From Terriglobia bacterium (GTDB lineage Bacteria; Acidobacteriota; Terriglobia; Bryobacterales; Bryobacteraceae), in the NCBI GenBank assembly GCA_010084195.1, contig RGPS01000018.1:1-47159 (forward strand): a stretch of 47,159 bases of DNA. Direction: 5' to 3'. Of this stretch, positions 16,987-26,001 are shown piece by piece (the stretch's first letter is position 1; every line of letters begins with the position of its first letter). The position numbers were made by a program, and so were the translations under genes. The notes below the pieces were generated by a model. It searched no databases. It was given only the letters and a program-made list of their open reading frames with translations, and had not been told where the DNA came from.

Positions 16987-17509
16987 TGCTTTGTTGAGCA
17001 CTGGCGGGGATTTTTCGCCAATCGGGCCAATGCTGAGGAAGCGGTCCCGGTATTCCCTGGTGTGGGGACGTCAGAAGCGGGCGACCGTCGAAGAACTCGT
17101 GGGCGATGCGGAGGAAGCCAATGCGTCTTGAATAGAGGACCTGGCATCAAGGACCCACTGGAGCTTCAATTTGTCCCAACGGGAGATCGCAATGGAGCAG
17201 GGGGGAGATCGCGAGCAGCGGTATCGATGAAGCGTGGCAGCATGGCGGGCGTCAAAGGATCTTGCCGTCAAACCAAAACGACCAGGCAGCGGGTTGCGCG
17301 TCGGCGTGTGCGAACGAATCCGCATCACTCTGGCCCAGGCCAAAACGTCGGCTGACCATTTCTCGGCAATGTTCGCCTTTCACCAGGCCGGATTGCGGGC
17401 ATCACGATCCGGGGGGGGACGGGGGATAACACCAGGATACAGGACCGATTCCCCACCCGCTGAGGGCTGAGTCGTTTTAGAATAGAGACACTCGGAGGAT
17501 TTCATCTAA
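16987..17509. other. 523 bases with no recognisable gene
   Basis: Reading frames here on both strands are short, Arg/Ala/Pro-rich and match nothing I recognise. The stretch lies between the inverted-repeat element and the large secreted protein gene, so it may contain further remnants of the broken toxin-antitoxin/mobile segment. The last 100 bases should contain the promoter of the gene at 17510. A GGAGGA ribosome-binding site lies at about 17493-17498. Confidence 0.6.
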
Positions 17510-20500
17510 ATGGATTCGTGGGGATTTCGGTTCGTCAACGCATTGTCTATTGCCTTGTTCTGTGTCTCGGGTGTGGCGTGGGCGGGGGCGACCTGCTATC
17601 CGGCTGGCCCCCCTCGGGTAATCACGGACTGGAACGATGCCAACAACTGGGCGGAAAGTGCAGATGGAGTACCCGGAACATGTGCGGCCACAGGCGGCAG
17701 AAGTACCGCTTTTCGGGGGCAAACGGTAACGCTTGCTCCCCTGGTTCCTGGTGCCAACAATTCCCGCGACAACGTCATCATTCCGTCGGGGTACGAGGTT
17801 CACGTCAATGTGCCTGTGCATTTGGGAGACCCGAGTTCTCCAAGCGGCACGGCGATGACGATTCAGGGCACCAGTCTGACCAGTTATGGGGCCGTAGTTG
17901 TTGATGACCGGGCATTGTTGTTTCTTCGCGGGTACAGCAATGCCCGATTCAACAACAACGGAGGCGTTGCGGACCTGAAGAGGTTCGGCATCTTCCAGAT
18001 CATGCCGGGTGGTGCCCTGTACACGGACGGCGCCCTGGACGGCCAGGGCGAATTTACGGTTGGAGGCCGTTTCTACAGCGGCTGTGGAAATCCCGCAACG
18101 GCGGCATCGCCATTCTGCACTGCCAGCGCGGCAGGCTGGGTCCAGGCTGTGGTGGGCAATCCCGGTTCCTTCGTGTCGAGCGCGTTACCCGCGTTGCAGG
18201 TTGGTGACCTTGTGGAACTCACGAAGATTCCTCAGCCGGTAGTCACCGGTTCGGGAACGTACGGCCCCCCGTACACCACCATCGGGAAAATCCCGCCCAC
18301 CCCGGCTGCACCGGTGCCGAACATGCCGCTGACCAACCTGGGAGCCCTGACTGATGGAACCCCCATGTGCGTTGTCAGCGTCACCCCCCTCCGGCTGGGA
18401 CACACGACAAACCCCAGCATTCTAAGCTGTGCGGGTGCGACGGCGGTCCAAATCACCAACGCCGGAGTCGGCCAGCTTTGGCTGAAGAAGCCGGCCTTTC
18501 TTTGGGGGAATCCGAGTTCGTACACCTGGAATCGGTCGAACGTGCTCAATATTTCGGTACAACCGTTCGTTTTTGGCGGCACGGATGCCCTGCGGACCTG
18601 GATCGCGCTGCCTGGCGGGCCCTACTCCAACAGTGACCACACGGCACCGGGACGCCCGGGAGACACCTCTTTTCAGCCCACCAGTATGACTGTGCTGACG
18701 TTGCACGGGTACGCCTGCAGCTCTATCGCGATCCGCAAACCGCGCTTTGAAGATGTCACCGACTGCGGCGATTACTACCTGGACGAAGATTCCGGCCAAT
18801 TTTGCGTCCGGGGCGGTTTTGCCTTCCAGGTGAACCTAACCGCCGATACGTACACGATGTTTCCGGGCAATGCAGGCCGAAACGTGACTTTTCAGACCCC
18901 TGCGGGCGGCCCGTGGGCCGGGAATGAGTTGTTGATTGAAAATACCAACATCCGTTACCTGTTTGGAAGGTCGATCCCTGTCTTTTCTGCCTCGAACTAC
19001 TCGTCAGCCGTCCCCGGTGCCCATTTCCGATTTGAAGGAAATACCGTCAAGTACGCCGGTGGCATGATCCACACCAACAGCCTGACAGGGACTGCGGCAG
19101 ATCCGATCCCGATCCGGGACAACGCGTTCCTCGAATCACCGGACTTCCTCCAGTATCAGGTCGCAACCAATCTGGGGAGTTCGTGGGTCGATGTGTCGAA
19201 TAACTATATGTCCAACCGTCTGGCGAACATTACGACGGCCAACCAAACACGCATCGAAGACAACCCGCACTGGAGCATCACCAATAATGTTGGCAACATA
19301 CACGTACTTTTCGCTGCCGTAACGGTGGCGGTGAATAAGGCCAACACGTTCTCTGACCTGTTATTCCAGCGGAACCGGGTGATGTACCTGGGCTACCCCA
19401 TCACGGGATACTACAACGGTGTCTGGCAGGGACCGGGCGGCCTAAAGAACCACCCCGCGCGATTTGAATGGAACTATTCCTACGGTATGGGGCGATGTGC
19501 ATTTATTGACCGGGAAACAATTACGAACCACAACCTCTGCGCGTGGGCAATCCACCACGGTTACGTGGTCAACAGCAACAATGCGCAGACGACGCAGCAG
19601 GGTGGAAACCACGTGCCCGGAATCGTCTTTGAATACAACCTCAATGTAGAAAAGCAGGTGGCTGGTGGCAGTGGTGGCTTTTTCGAGCTTGGTTATAACT
19701 TCGCCTCGTGGGTCGACGCACCGATTGTGCGTAACAACACCTCGACCGGTAATTCACAGGGGGGTATTGGCCTGGGAGATGTGGGTGATGGCGGGACAGT
19801 AGGCCTGATCAGCAATGCCACCATTGTGGACAACCTGATGGTGAGTGATGTCGCGAAAGTGGGTGTCACCTACACCACAGGTTGGGGGTTCGCAAAGTCT
19901 CTCGCCGATGGCCCCAGCAACCTGAACCAGGTAAGCCTGATGCATACGGGAAACAACATCATCGCGGGACCAGGCCCGGCTTACAGCAGTGCCACACCGG
20001 CCGTGGCCCCCAACATGACCAACAAGAGCTTCAACCGGTTTACCAAGGTCACCCACAACGGCGGGACCTTGTACAACAGCAACCCGAACCGGAACGTGAC
20101 GGGCGTCATGATCCAGAACCCAACCTACCCCACCCTGACAGGTGCTTCGCTCCAGTTCAATTACAACTCTGCGTCGGACATGACGGTGGCCTGGAATGAC
20201 GGCACCGGTTTTGGCACTCCTGCGCAGCTCAACTGGGCCGGGGCGGGTGTCACCTTCCCGATTGTCGGGGCGACCAGTCAATATGCCTACGCGAAGCTGA
20301 ATATGACCGGGGCCTGGGGTGGCGGCGACTACCAGGCAGGTTGTCCACAGGCCAACTGGCTCAAGGTTGTCAGTGGCCCGGGAGTGGGTAAGACGTATGC
20401 AATCCTGCGCTGTTCGACCGATCAGCTGGTGGTAGTACCCGACGCCACAGCCGATGGCGTTACAGCAGGCAGCGTGGCAGTTATCCTGACCACGGAAACG

Positions 20501-21652
20501 CGGGCGCACAATCTGGCGAGCACCCAGTACGTCGATATTGGCATTGATCCTCCGACTCTGCCCGCTTCCAACAGAACAGATAGCGGAATCTCCCTGTCCC
20601 TGACGGACTATTGTCGCTCCGGTTGCGCCAGCTACATTGACCCGCAGATCGTCGGTGACGAGATCAACACGCCCAGGTCATTCATTTGGGAGGTCACGCA
20701 ATCACCGGTTTTCCCGATAGCCCTGCCTCTGGTGCCGAACGGGCCTTCCATGGAGTATGCCTGGACCAGTGCCACCTATCGACCTGCCGCCGGGGCGGCC
20801 ACGGCCTCGACTACAGGAGGATGCGTGGGGGCAGTCAGTTGTGACGGTATTTACGGAGAGCCGCAAACGATCACATTCCCTGCCCCGGCAAATTCGGTGT
20901 GGGGTGCGAGCCCGACACTGCTTTCGGCGACTGCATCTTCCGGTTTGCCGGTAACGCTGTCCTCTGGTTCACCTTCGGTCTGCGCGGTATCCGAAAACTC
21001 AGCGATTATCGTGTCGGTGGGAACCTGTATCATCGCGGCAAACCAAGCGAGCGGTTCGGGCTTCCGGCCTGCCCCGCAGGTTCTGCAAAGCTACACGATC
21101 GCCAAAGCCACTCCGGTGCTCACATGGGCGACACCGGCAGCTATCACCTTTGGTACAGCGCTCAGCGCCTCACAGCTCAACGCCACGGCTCCCTTGCCCG
21201 GCACGATAACGTATTCACCGGCGGCCGGTACCGTGCCTGCGGTGGGCACTCAGTTTTTAACAGCAACCTTCACGCCTGCGGACCAGACGAAGTACAACGC
21301 AGCCACAAAAACAGTGAATCTCACGGTGAATCCAGGCGCTTCCACGACCCCGAGCCTGATTCTTACCAAGACAATTACGCGGGATTCATCGCGAAATCTG
21401 GTACTGACGCTGACCATCGCGAATAACGGTGGTGCCGCACAAAACGTAACCCTGAAGGCCGCGACGATTGTTGGGGTCTCGGGGACGCCGCTCCCCCGAA
21501 GCCTGGGGACAATTGGCGCAGGGGCCTCGGCCCAGACGACGGTTACGTTCCCGGCAAGCACGGGAGCGACCGGAAATTTCGGTACCGTTGTATTCTCGGG
21601 TAGTTTTACGGGTGGATCGTTCAGCAATACGTCACGCGTGGTGCTTCCCTGA
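17510..21652 (+). CDS. Very large secreted beta-helix-like protein with Ig-like C terminus
   Basis: A 1380-residue exported protein with a signal peptide ending near Ala25. The N-terminal part (DWNDANNWAE ... RDNVIIPSGYEV) resembles the G8-type module that opens many surface beta-helix proteins. The long middle region (about 150-1000) is rich in Asn, Gly, Thr and short hydrophobic strands (for example NNTSTGNSQGGIGLGDVGDGG) and reads like a right-handed parallel beta-helix. From about 1119 there are two Ig-like repeats of the kind found in acidobacterial surface proteins (QTITFPAPANSVWGASPTLL and TPVLTWATPAAITFG), then a CARDB-like segment to the end. No enzyme active site is recognisable. 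A good GGAGGA precedes the ATG. A carbohydrate-binding or cell-surface role is an inference. Confidence 0.8.
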   Translation: MDSWGFRFVNALSIALFCVSGVAWAGATCYPAGPPRVITDWNDANNWAESADGVPGTCAATGGRSTAFRGQTVTLAPLVPGANNSRDNVIIPSGYEVHVNVPVHLGDPSSPSGTAMTIQGTSLTSYGAVVVDDRALLFLRGYSNARFNNNGGVADLKRFGIFQIMPGGALYTDGALDGQGEFTVGGRFYSGCGNPATAASPFCTASAAGWVQAVVGNPGSFVSSALPALQVGDLVELTKIPQPVVTGSGTYGPPYTTIGKIPPTPAAPVPNMPLTNLGALTDGTPMCVVSVTPLRLGHTTNPSILSCAGATAVQITNAGVGQLWLKKPAFLWGNPSSYTWNRSNVLNISVQPFVFGGTDALRTWIALPGGPYSNSDHTAPGRPGDTSFQPTSMTVLTLHGYACSSIAIRKPRFEDVTDCGDYYLDEDSGQFCVRGGFAFQVNLTADTYTMFPGNAGRNVTFQTPAGGPWAGNELLIENTNIRYLFGRSIPVFSASNYSSAVPGAHFRFEGNTVKYAGGMIHTNSLTGTAADPIPIRDNAFLESPDFLQYQVATNLGSSWVDVSNNYMSNRLANITTANQTRIEDNPHWSITNNVGNIHVLFAAVTVAVNKANTFSDLLFQRNRVMYLGYPITGYYNGVWQGPGGLKNHPARFEWNYSYGMGRCAFIDRETITNHNLCAWAIHHGYVVNSNNAQTTQQGGNHVPGIVFEYNLNVEKQVAGGSGGFFELGYNFASWVDAPIVRNNTSTGNSQGGIGLGDVGDGGTVGLISNATIVDNLMVSDVAKVGVTYTTGWGFAKSLADGPSNLNQVSLMHTGNNIIAGPGPAYSSATPAVAPNMTNKSFNRFTKVTHNGGTLYNSNPNRNVTGVMIQNPTYPTLTGASLQFNYNSASDMTVAWNDGTGFGTPAQLNWAGAGVTFPIVGATSQYAYAKLNMTGAWGGGDYQAGCPQANWLKVVSGPGVGKTYAILRCSTDQLVVVPDATADGVTAGSVAVILTTETRAHNLASTQYVDIGIDPPTLPASNRTDSGISLSLTDYCRSGCASYIDPQIVGDEINTPRSFIWEVTQSPVFPIALPLVPNGPSMEYAWTSATYRPAAGAATASTTGGCVGAVSCDGIYGEPQTITFPAPANSVWGASPTLLSATASSGLPVTLSSGSPSVCAVSENSAIIVSVGTCIIAANQASGSGFRPAPQVLQSYTIAKATPVLTWATPAAITFGTALSASQLNATAPLPGTITYSPAAGTVPAVGTQFLTATFTPADQTKYNAATKTVNLTVNPGASTTPSLILTKTITRDSSRNLVLTLTIANNGGAAQNVTLKAATIVGVSGTPLPRSLGTIGAGASAQTTVTFPASTGATGNFGTVVFSGSFTGGSFSNTSRVVLP

Positions 21653-21691
21653 CGCTAAGATAAAAGAAAACAACCGGAGGAAACAACATCA

Positions 21692-22219
21692 ATGAAAGCC
21701 CTTATACCCATCCTGCTGTTTGCGGCCAGTCCGTTATTCGGGGTCACGCTGATAGTGGATCTGGCCAGGCAGGCCATGGAGGCCGCGCCGGGACAAACCG
21801 TCACCTATTCCGGCACAGTGACCAACCTGGAGCCTGGCGTGGTAGACCTGAACGGGATCAATATCACTTTTACGGGGCAGGCGGTGGTGGACTCCGTGGT
21901 CTTCTTCAGCGGGCCGATCAGCGTGGCCGGGTTTGGAACTTCTGATCTGTTCCCGTTTTTCCAGATCACTGTTGATGATCCGTACACGGACCCGTTCGGG
22001 TCGCTGTTGGGCAGTTTCACAATTGTGGGCGGCATTGAAGGCATCAATGGTTACGATGGCAACGCTTCGGATGTGTTGGGTTCGCAGAACTTCCAGCTGG
22101 ATGTGATCCCCACTCCTGAACCGTCCACATGGATGCTGCTTATTGGTGGGTTCATGGCTATGACGATGCCGACCTGGAAACCCCAACTGGTTCGCGCCGT
22201 CAGCCGTCGCCGCAGTTAA
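21692..22219 (+). CDS. PEP-CTERM sorting-domain protein
   Basis: A 175-residue exported protein: signal peptide (residues 1-17), a beta-rich body and a C-terminal sorting signal made of TPEPSTW, a hydrophobic stretch (MLLIGGFMAMTM) and the basic tail RRRS. This tripartite end is the PEP-CTERM signal processed by an exosortase, which links the protein to the extracellular polysaccharide layer. No exosortase gene is in the window. GGAGGA sits about 9 bases before the ATG. It follows the large secreted protein after 39 bases, so both may be expressed together. The last 4 bases overlap the convergent hydrolase gene. Confidence 0.85.
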   Translation: MKALIPILLFAASPLFGVTLIVDLARQAMEAAPGQTVTYSGTVTNLEPGVVDLNGINITFTGQAVVDSVVFFSGPISVAGFGTSDLFPFFQITVDDPYTDPFGSLLGSFTIVGGIEGINGYDGNASDVLGSQNFQLDVIPTPEPSTWMLLIGGFMAMTMPTWKPQLVRAVSRRRS

Positions 22220-23184
22220 GCCGCTTTGTTAGCGACTACCTGCCCGGCAAAATCCATAGCCGCGTCCACCATCCAGAAACGTTGACCGCTTCGGGCGAGG
22301 AAACCGAGGTGGCCCCCGTGGTCGGTAACCGCCAACCGGATGTAGGGATTTGCGCCGATGGCCGGATTGTCAAAGATTTTGAAGGGGATAAAAGTGTCGT
22401 CTTTCGCCTGGACGATCATGGTGGGCACGCGGATCTCCGGGAGAAAAACCTTGGCGGACTGGGTTTGGTAGTAGTGTTCGGCGTTGCGGAAGCCGAACGA
22501 TGGTGCCGTGACGTACTCGTCGATATCAAAGATCGATTTGAGGGGTAAGAGGGTTTCCGCCGGAACTCTGCCGGTCGCCAGAACCCGAGCCTTCATGCGC
22601 TTCACGAAGCGGCGTTCGTAGATCAGGTTGTCGGGGTCACGCATGCGGTAGGCGCAGGCTCCCAGGTCAATCGGCGTGGAAATCGCGCAGACTCCGGCAA
22701 TAACATTGGTGTCGCCCAGTTCCCCGGCAAGTTTCAGGCCGACGTTTCCGCCCAGGGAGTAACCGATGAGGATAATCGGCAAGTCCCTGCCCTGTTGGGC
22801 ATTCTGGCGGAGGAATTCGCGAAGATCGCTGGTTAAGCCGGCGTGATAAAGGGTCTTGCAGAGTTGTTCCGTGCCCCCGCAAGTCCTCATGTGGAAGCGG
22901 TGGACCACAAAACCGCGCTCCAGCGCATGCCAGGCGTTACTAACGCAGTAGCCGGCACCGCCGCCGCCTTCCAAACCGTGGAGGAGGACCACTTCGCCAA
23001 CAGCTTTACCCTTTGGAAACTGGGTTTGGACAAGAACCTGCGTATCCGGGTCAGTTTGTACCAGCCGGGACTGCATGGGGTACGCAGAGTAGTCGTACTT
23101 TCGGGGCCAGAAGTTGGCCACCACAGTAGCGACATGGGGGTTCGTGAAAAGCGGGTTAAACAGGCGTGGCGCAGAAGGCCGCAT
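22216..23184 (-). CDS. YheT-family alpha/beta hydrolase
   Basis: A 322-residue cytoplasmic alpha/beta hydrolase of the YheT/AB-hydrolase group. VVLLHGLEGGGG provides the oxyanion-hole region, GYSLGGN the nucleophile elbow (Ser143), VQAKDDTFIPF the acid (Asp262 or Asp263) and TDHGGHLGF the histidine (His292). The N terminus FNPLFTNPHVATVVANFWPR is the family's typical opening. Members act on short acyl esters in vitro; the physiological substrate is unknown. The 3' end overlaps the PEP-CTERM gene by 4 bases in convergent orientation. Confidence 0.9.
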   Translation of the reverse strand: MRPSAPRLFNPLFTNPHVATVVANFWPRKYDYSAYPMQSRLVQTDPDTQVLVQTQFPKGKAVGEVVLLHGLEGGGGAGYCVSNAWHALERGFVVHRFHMRTCGGTEQLCKTLYHAGLTSDLREFLRQNAQQGRDLPIILIGYSLGGNVGLKLAGELGDTNVIAGVCAISTPIDLGACAYRMRDPDNLIYERRFVKRMKARVLATGRVPAETLLPLKSIFDIDEYVTAPSFGFRNAEHYYQTQSAKVFLPEIRVPTMIVQAKDDTFIPFKIFDNPAIGANPYIRLAVTDHGGHLGFLARSGQRFWMVDAAMDFAGQVVANKAA

Positions 23185-23244
23185 GAAGTCCCATTCTCTC
23201 AGATGAGATCGTATTCGAGGGCTTCACATGCGTCCCTGCGGCTG

Positions 23245-23658
23245 TCAGGACGCCTCGTCGAGCAACAGGACGCCCTGTTGGGTGGCCGCGAGAGCGCGGT
23301 CCATGGTTGCCAGGACACCACCGTGTTTGGCCGCCAGAAGAGCCAGGTAAGCATCTGTAACCTGCCGATGGCCATTGATGCCCCGGGTTGGCAGGTCCAG
23401 GTAAGAAGCGTCATCGGGCCAGAATTCGTGCCGGGGGAGCGCCGATATTTGTTCCAGAAGAAGTCTGGCTGATTCCGCGGTGGCCGACACACCCGCGCGA
23501 ATATGAAAACGAAACAGCGCACCCTGAGAAATCGGGCACGTCGCGAACCGATGTCCCTGAGAAAACCACATCGCAGCGCGGAGATTCAAGCTGTGCTCTG
23601 GCGTGGCCAGTGCGATCAGGACGTTTGAATCGAGCAGGTAGACCCTACTCTTCGTCAT
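23245..23658 (-). CDS. VapC-like PIN-domain toxin
   Basis: A 137-residue PIN-domain protein opening MTKSRVYLLDSNVLIAL, with the first conserved acidic residue in LLDSN. Further family features are the C-terminal DAYLALLAAKHGGVLATMDRAL, which carries the remaining metal-binding acids. PIN toxins cleave RNA using Mg2+ or Mn2+. I place the start at 23658; an ATG at 23673 would add five residues, and either start overlaps the end of the antitoxin gene. The order antitoxin-toxin with overlapping ends is the standard VapBC layout. Confidence 0.85.
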   Translation of the reverse strand: MTKSRVYLLDSNVLIALATPEHSLNLRAAMWFSQGHRFATCPISQGALFRFHIRAGVSATAESARLLLEQISALPRHEFWPDDASYLDLPTRGINGHRQVTDAYLALLAAKHGGVLATMDRALAATQQGVLLLDEAS

Positions 23659-23869
23659 CAAGAGCCCTGACATCTTCGGTCGTAACTGGCCGAACGCAAC
23701 GGAATGTAGGAAAGCCGTAGTCGCTCATCCGGAGGGACGAGCCTTTCGAGCTTTGGGCACTTCTCAGGATCATGTCACCCACGACGCGCCCCAAACTGCG
23801 CTGCTGGTCCTGGGCCGTTGCTTTGGCAAGATAATAGGCTTCGTCAGGGATATCCAGCGTCGTGCGCAT
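23645..23869 (-). CDS. VapB-like antitoxin
   Basis: A 74-residue protein starting MRTTLDIPDEAYYLAKATA, the ribbon-helix-helix DNA-binding opening common in VapB-type antitoxins, followed by a basic helix (QQRSLGRVVGDMILRSAQ) and a C-terminal tail that would wrap around the toxin. I chose the internal ATG at 23869; the upstream 18 codons do not fit the family. It overlaps the toxin start. By family, it should neutralise the PIN toxin and repress its own promoter. The promoter probably lies in the 54 bases before it. Confidence 0.8.
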   Translation of the reverse strand: MRTTLDIPDEAYYLAKATAQDQQRSLGRVVGDMILRSAQSSKGSSLRMSDYGFPTFRCVRPVTTEDVRALDDEE

Positions 23870-23923
23870 AATCGCACAATAGCACAAACGCATCAGCCTG
23901 CGGACCGAATCACAGCCCGGCAA

Positions 23924-25213
23924 CTACATGACTTCGTAGTCTTCGCGAAGGGCTGGCGGGCGTCCGGGAACAGCGGTGCCTTCCTTTTCCTTCTTGTTGA
24001 GATCGTCGGCCAGAATCACGGCCTCGGCAAGATCCCGCATGGAACGGCGCAGACGACGGCTCTCGTTGCGGAGACGGAGGTAAGCCTCCTCTTCACTCAG
24101 GCCGTGGCGCGACTGGAGAATACCTTTGGCGCGCTCCACGAGTTTGCGGGTTTCGAGAGCCCGCTTCATTTCGAGCGTTTCCGACATGAGCCGGGCGTTC
24201 TGGATGGCGATGCCAGCCTGGCCCGCGACAGCCTTGAGGAACCCGACTTCTTCATCCTGGAACGAGCGCTGCTGGCGGGTGTAGATGTTAATCGACCCGA
24301 TGACCTTGCCCTGGCAGAACAGCGGGGCAAAAAGGGCGGAAGTCAGGCCGGTCCGGCGAGCCAGTTCGGGGTAGCGGTACTTCTTGTCGTCCTGCATGCG
24401 ATCAACGGCCACGGGTTGACCATCGCGGAGGACCTGCTCAATGAGCGAACCTTCCATGCGGATGGGCATGCGGTGCATGTAGTCGGGCGAGGAGCAGCGC
24501 GCGGCACTTACGGTGAGTTCTTTGGTCTCTTCATCGACCAGAAGGATGGAGCAGATGGCACAGTCGAGGGTTTCGGCGACCATCTCAGAGATCGCCTGGA
24601 GGATGCGATCGAGGTAGCTCTCCGCGCCGATGGTCTGCGCGACTGCAGCGAGGGTTTCGAGGCGACGACTGGCGGTCTGCGATTGTGCGGCCAGGCGGGA
24701 GCGCCCGATGAGGCCACCCATCTGTTCGCCGAGGAAGGTGATGAGAGCGACTTCATCTGTGGAGTGTTCATGAATCTCCACATGCTGGACATTGATGACG
24801 CCAATCAGAGTTCCACCATCTACCAGAGGCACCGAAAGGAAGGCTTCGAAGGTGTCTTCCGGCAGGGCAGAAAATGCTTTAAAGCGGGAGTCCTGCGAAG
24901 CTTTGCGAGGCAGGGCGACGACGGCGTGGTGGGCGGCTACCCAGCCAGTAACGCCTTCACCCATTTTCAGACGAACATTGCCGATCTCGGCGGAATGATC
25001 CAGCTGCGAGGCGCGAAGAACAATTTCGTCTGTTGCGTGATCAATGAGATACACCAGACAGGAGTCCGATTGGGTGACATTGGCAGCGAGAGCTACCAGT
25101 TCACGAAGGATCGTTTCCAGATCCTGATCGGAACTGACCATGCTGCTGATTCGATGCAGAAGGGCGATGTGGCCGCCTGCGGGACTACTGGTGGTTGCCA
25201 TAGTAGGGGTCAT
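23924..25213 (-). CDS. GAF-GAF-ANTAR RNA-binding antiterminator regulator
   Basis: A 429-residue cytoplasmic regulator. Two GAF sensor domains (about 15-165 and 190-335) are followed by a coiled-coil linker and a C-terminal ANTAR domain at about 350-405, with the signature LVERAKGILQSRHGLSEEEAYLRLR and the following helix SRRLRRSMRDLAEAVILADDL. ANTAR proteins bind paired small hairpins in nascent RNA and prevent termination. Here the signal would be sensed by the GAF domains; the ligand is unknown. The start at 25213 is chosen over an upstream TTG at 25261. No ANTAR target hairpin pair is obvious next to the gene. It precedes VapBC on the same strand but is probably separate. Confidence 0.9.
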   Translation of the reverse strand: MTPTMATTSSPAGGHIALLHRISSMVSSDQDLETILRELVALAANVTQSDSCLVYLIDHATDEIVLRASQLDHSAEIGNVRLKMGEGVTGWVAAHHAVVALPRKASQDSRFKAFSALPEDTFEAFLSVPLVDGGTLIGVINVQHVEIHEHSTDEVALITFLGEQMGGLIGRSRLAAQSQTASRRLETLAAVAQTIGAESYLDRILQAISEMVAETLDCAICSILLVDEETKELTVSAARCSSPDYMHRMPIRMEGSLIEQVLRDGQPVAVDRMQDDKKYRYPELARRTGLTSALFAPLFCQGKVIGSINIYTRQQRSFQDEEVGFLKAVAGQAGIAIQNARLMSETLEMKRALETRKLVERAKGILQSRHGLSEEEAYLRLRNESRRLRRSMRDLAEAVILADDLNKKEKEGTAVPGRPPALREDYEVM

Positions 25214-25344
25214 CTTTGCAGCCGTGAAATAGTGGCCTAAATCTGAGTTTAGGGACCGCAAAAGAAGGCGTCCAATTCAAAATTTGGATAGGTAGGATGG
25301 ATTAAATCTCCAGCGGAGGCAATACCTGGGTTGGGCTTTTGTTT

Positions 25345-25920
25345 TCAGCGGGTGGCGAGACCTGCGTGAATGATCTCGCGGTCAGTGGCATCCCAGCCGA
25401 GCAGATGTTGCCGCATCCGGACATGATCTTCCGGGCTCCAGTGCGCCCGCATCAGGCCGGTTTCCGAGTGGCGGACGATGGCCTGCAGGATATGGGTGAT
25501 CTCGTGCGCCAGAAGGTGACCAAGCAGTTGCGCCATGGCCGGGCCAGGCTCCGCGGCTGCGATGCGATCCGCAAAGATGTGGATGCGGGACTTCTCATAG
25601 GGCGAGGCATAACCATAAGCTCCGGGATGCTCTCGGGAAGTGGAGTGGGGCGCGAGGGTAATACGGACGCCATTTGCGGGACAGGCCCTGAAGCCCGTCT
25701 GCCAGCGAAGGTTGACATCCGTTGCAGCCAACAGGCGGGTAGCAACCGACTGAGCGATTTGCACGGCGCGGGGTTCGCTGTCGTATTCGATGCAGACGTT
25801 TACGACGGGCGCGTCCGGAGCGGCCGTATTCCGGCCCCAGGCACTGCAGGCCAGTAGCAATGTGGAGCAAACCGTGGAGCAAACCGTGGAGCAAACCGTG
25901 GTATCGATGTTCATTTTCAT
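25345..25920 (-). CDS. Small metalloprotease-like lipoprotein with VCST repeats
   Basis: A 191-residue protein with the zinc motif HEITH (His139, Glu140, His143) and RHSETGLM, whose His151 is the probable third ligand. This HExxH...HSxxGIM layout is seen in short acidobacterial metalloprotease-like proteins. The N terminus is unusual: MKMNIDTTVCSTVCSTVCST, three identical VCST units from a 12-base tandem repeat, then LLLACS, which fits a lipobox with Cys25. A GAGG site precedes the ATG. The peptidase fold is inferred from motifs; substrate unknown. Divergent from the dehydrogenase gene. Confidence 0.7.
   Translation of the reverse strand: MKMNIDTTVCSTVCSTVCSTLLLACSAWGRNTAAPDAPVVNVCIEYDSEPRAVQIAQSVATRLLAATDVNLRWQTGFRACPANGVRITLAPHSTSREHPGAYGYASPYEKSRIHIFADRIAAAEPGPAMAQLLGHLLAHEITHILQAIVRHSETGLMRAHWSPEDHVRMRQHLLGWDATDREIIHAGLATR
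25862..25901 (-). repeat. 12-bp tandem repeat (3.3 copies) in the signal peptide
   Basis: GTGGAGCAAACC is repeated at 25862-25873, 25874-25885 and 25886-25897, followed by GTGG. It is in frame with the metalloprotease-like gene on the minus strand, where each unit encodes VCST. Because 12 is a multiple of three, slippage changes length without breaking the frame. Confidence 0.95.
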
Positions 25921-26001
25921 CCGGCCTCATAACCTGTGGCGAGGGCCGGGCGGAAAGTCCGCCAGGAAATTAACGGCGGGCGTCGGATACAATTTCCACT
26001 T

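Noticed and set aside
16760-17131. A 123-codon frame starting inside the inverted-repeat element
   Set aside because: It is Ala/Arg-rich, it crosses the repeat boundary, and the same LPRAAKAA string appears on the other strand only because of the inverted repeat.
23753-25240. A 495-codon plus-strand frame opposite the GAF-ANTAR gene
   Set aside because: Its composition follows the antisense of the regulator, and it also overlaps vapB. There are no domain features.
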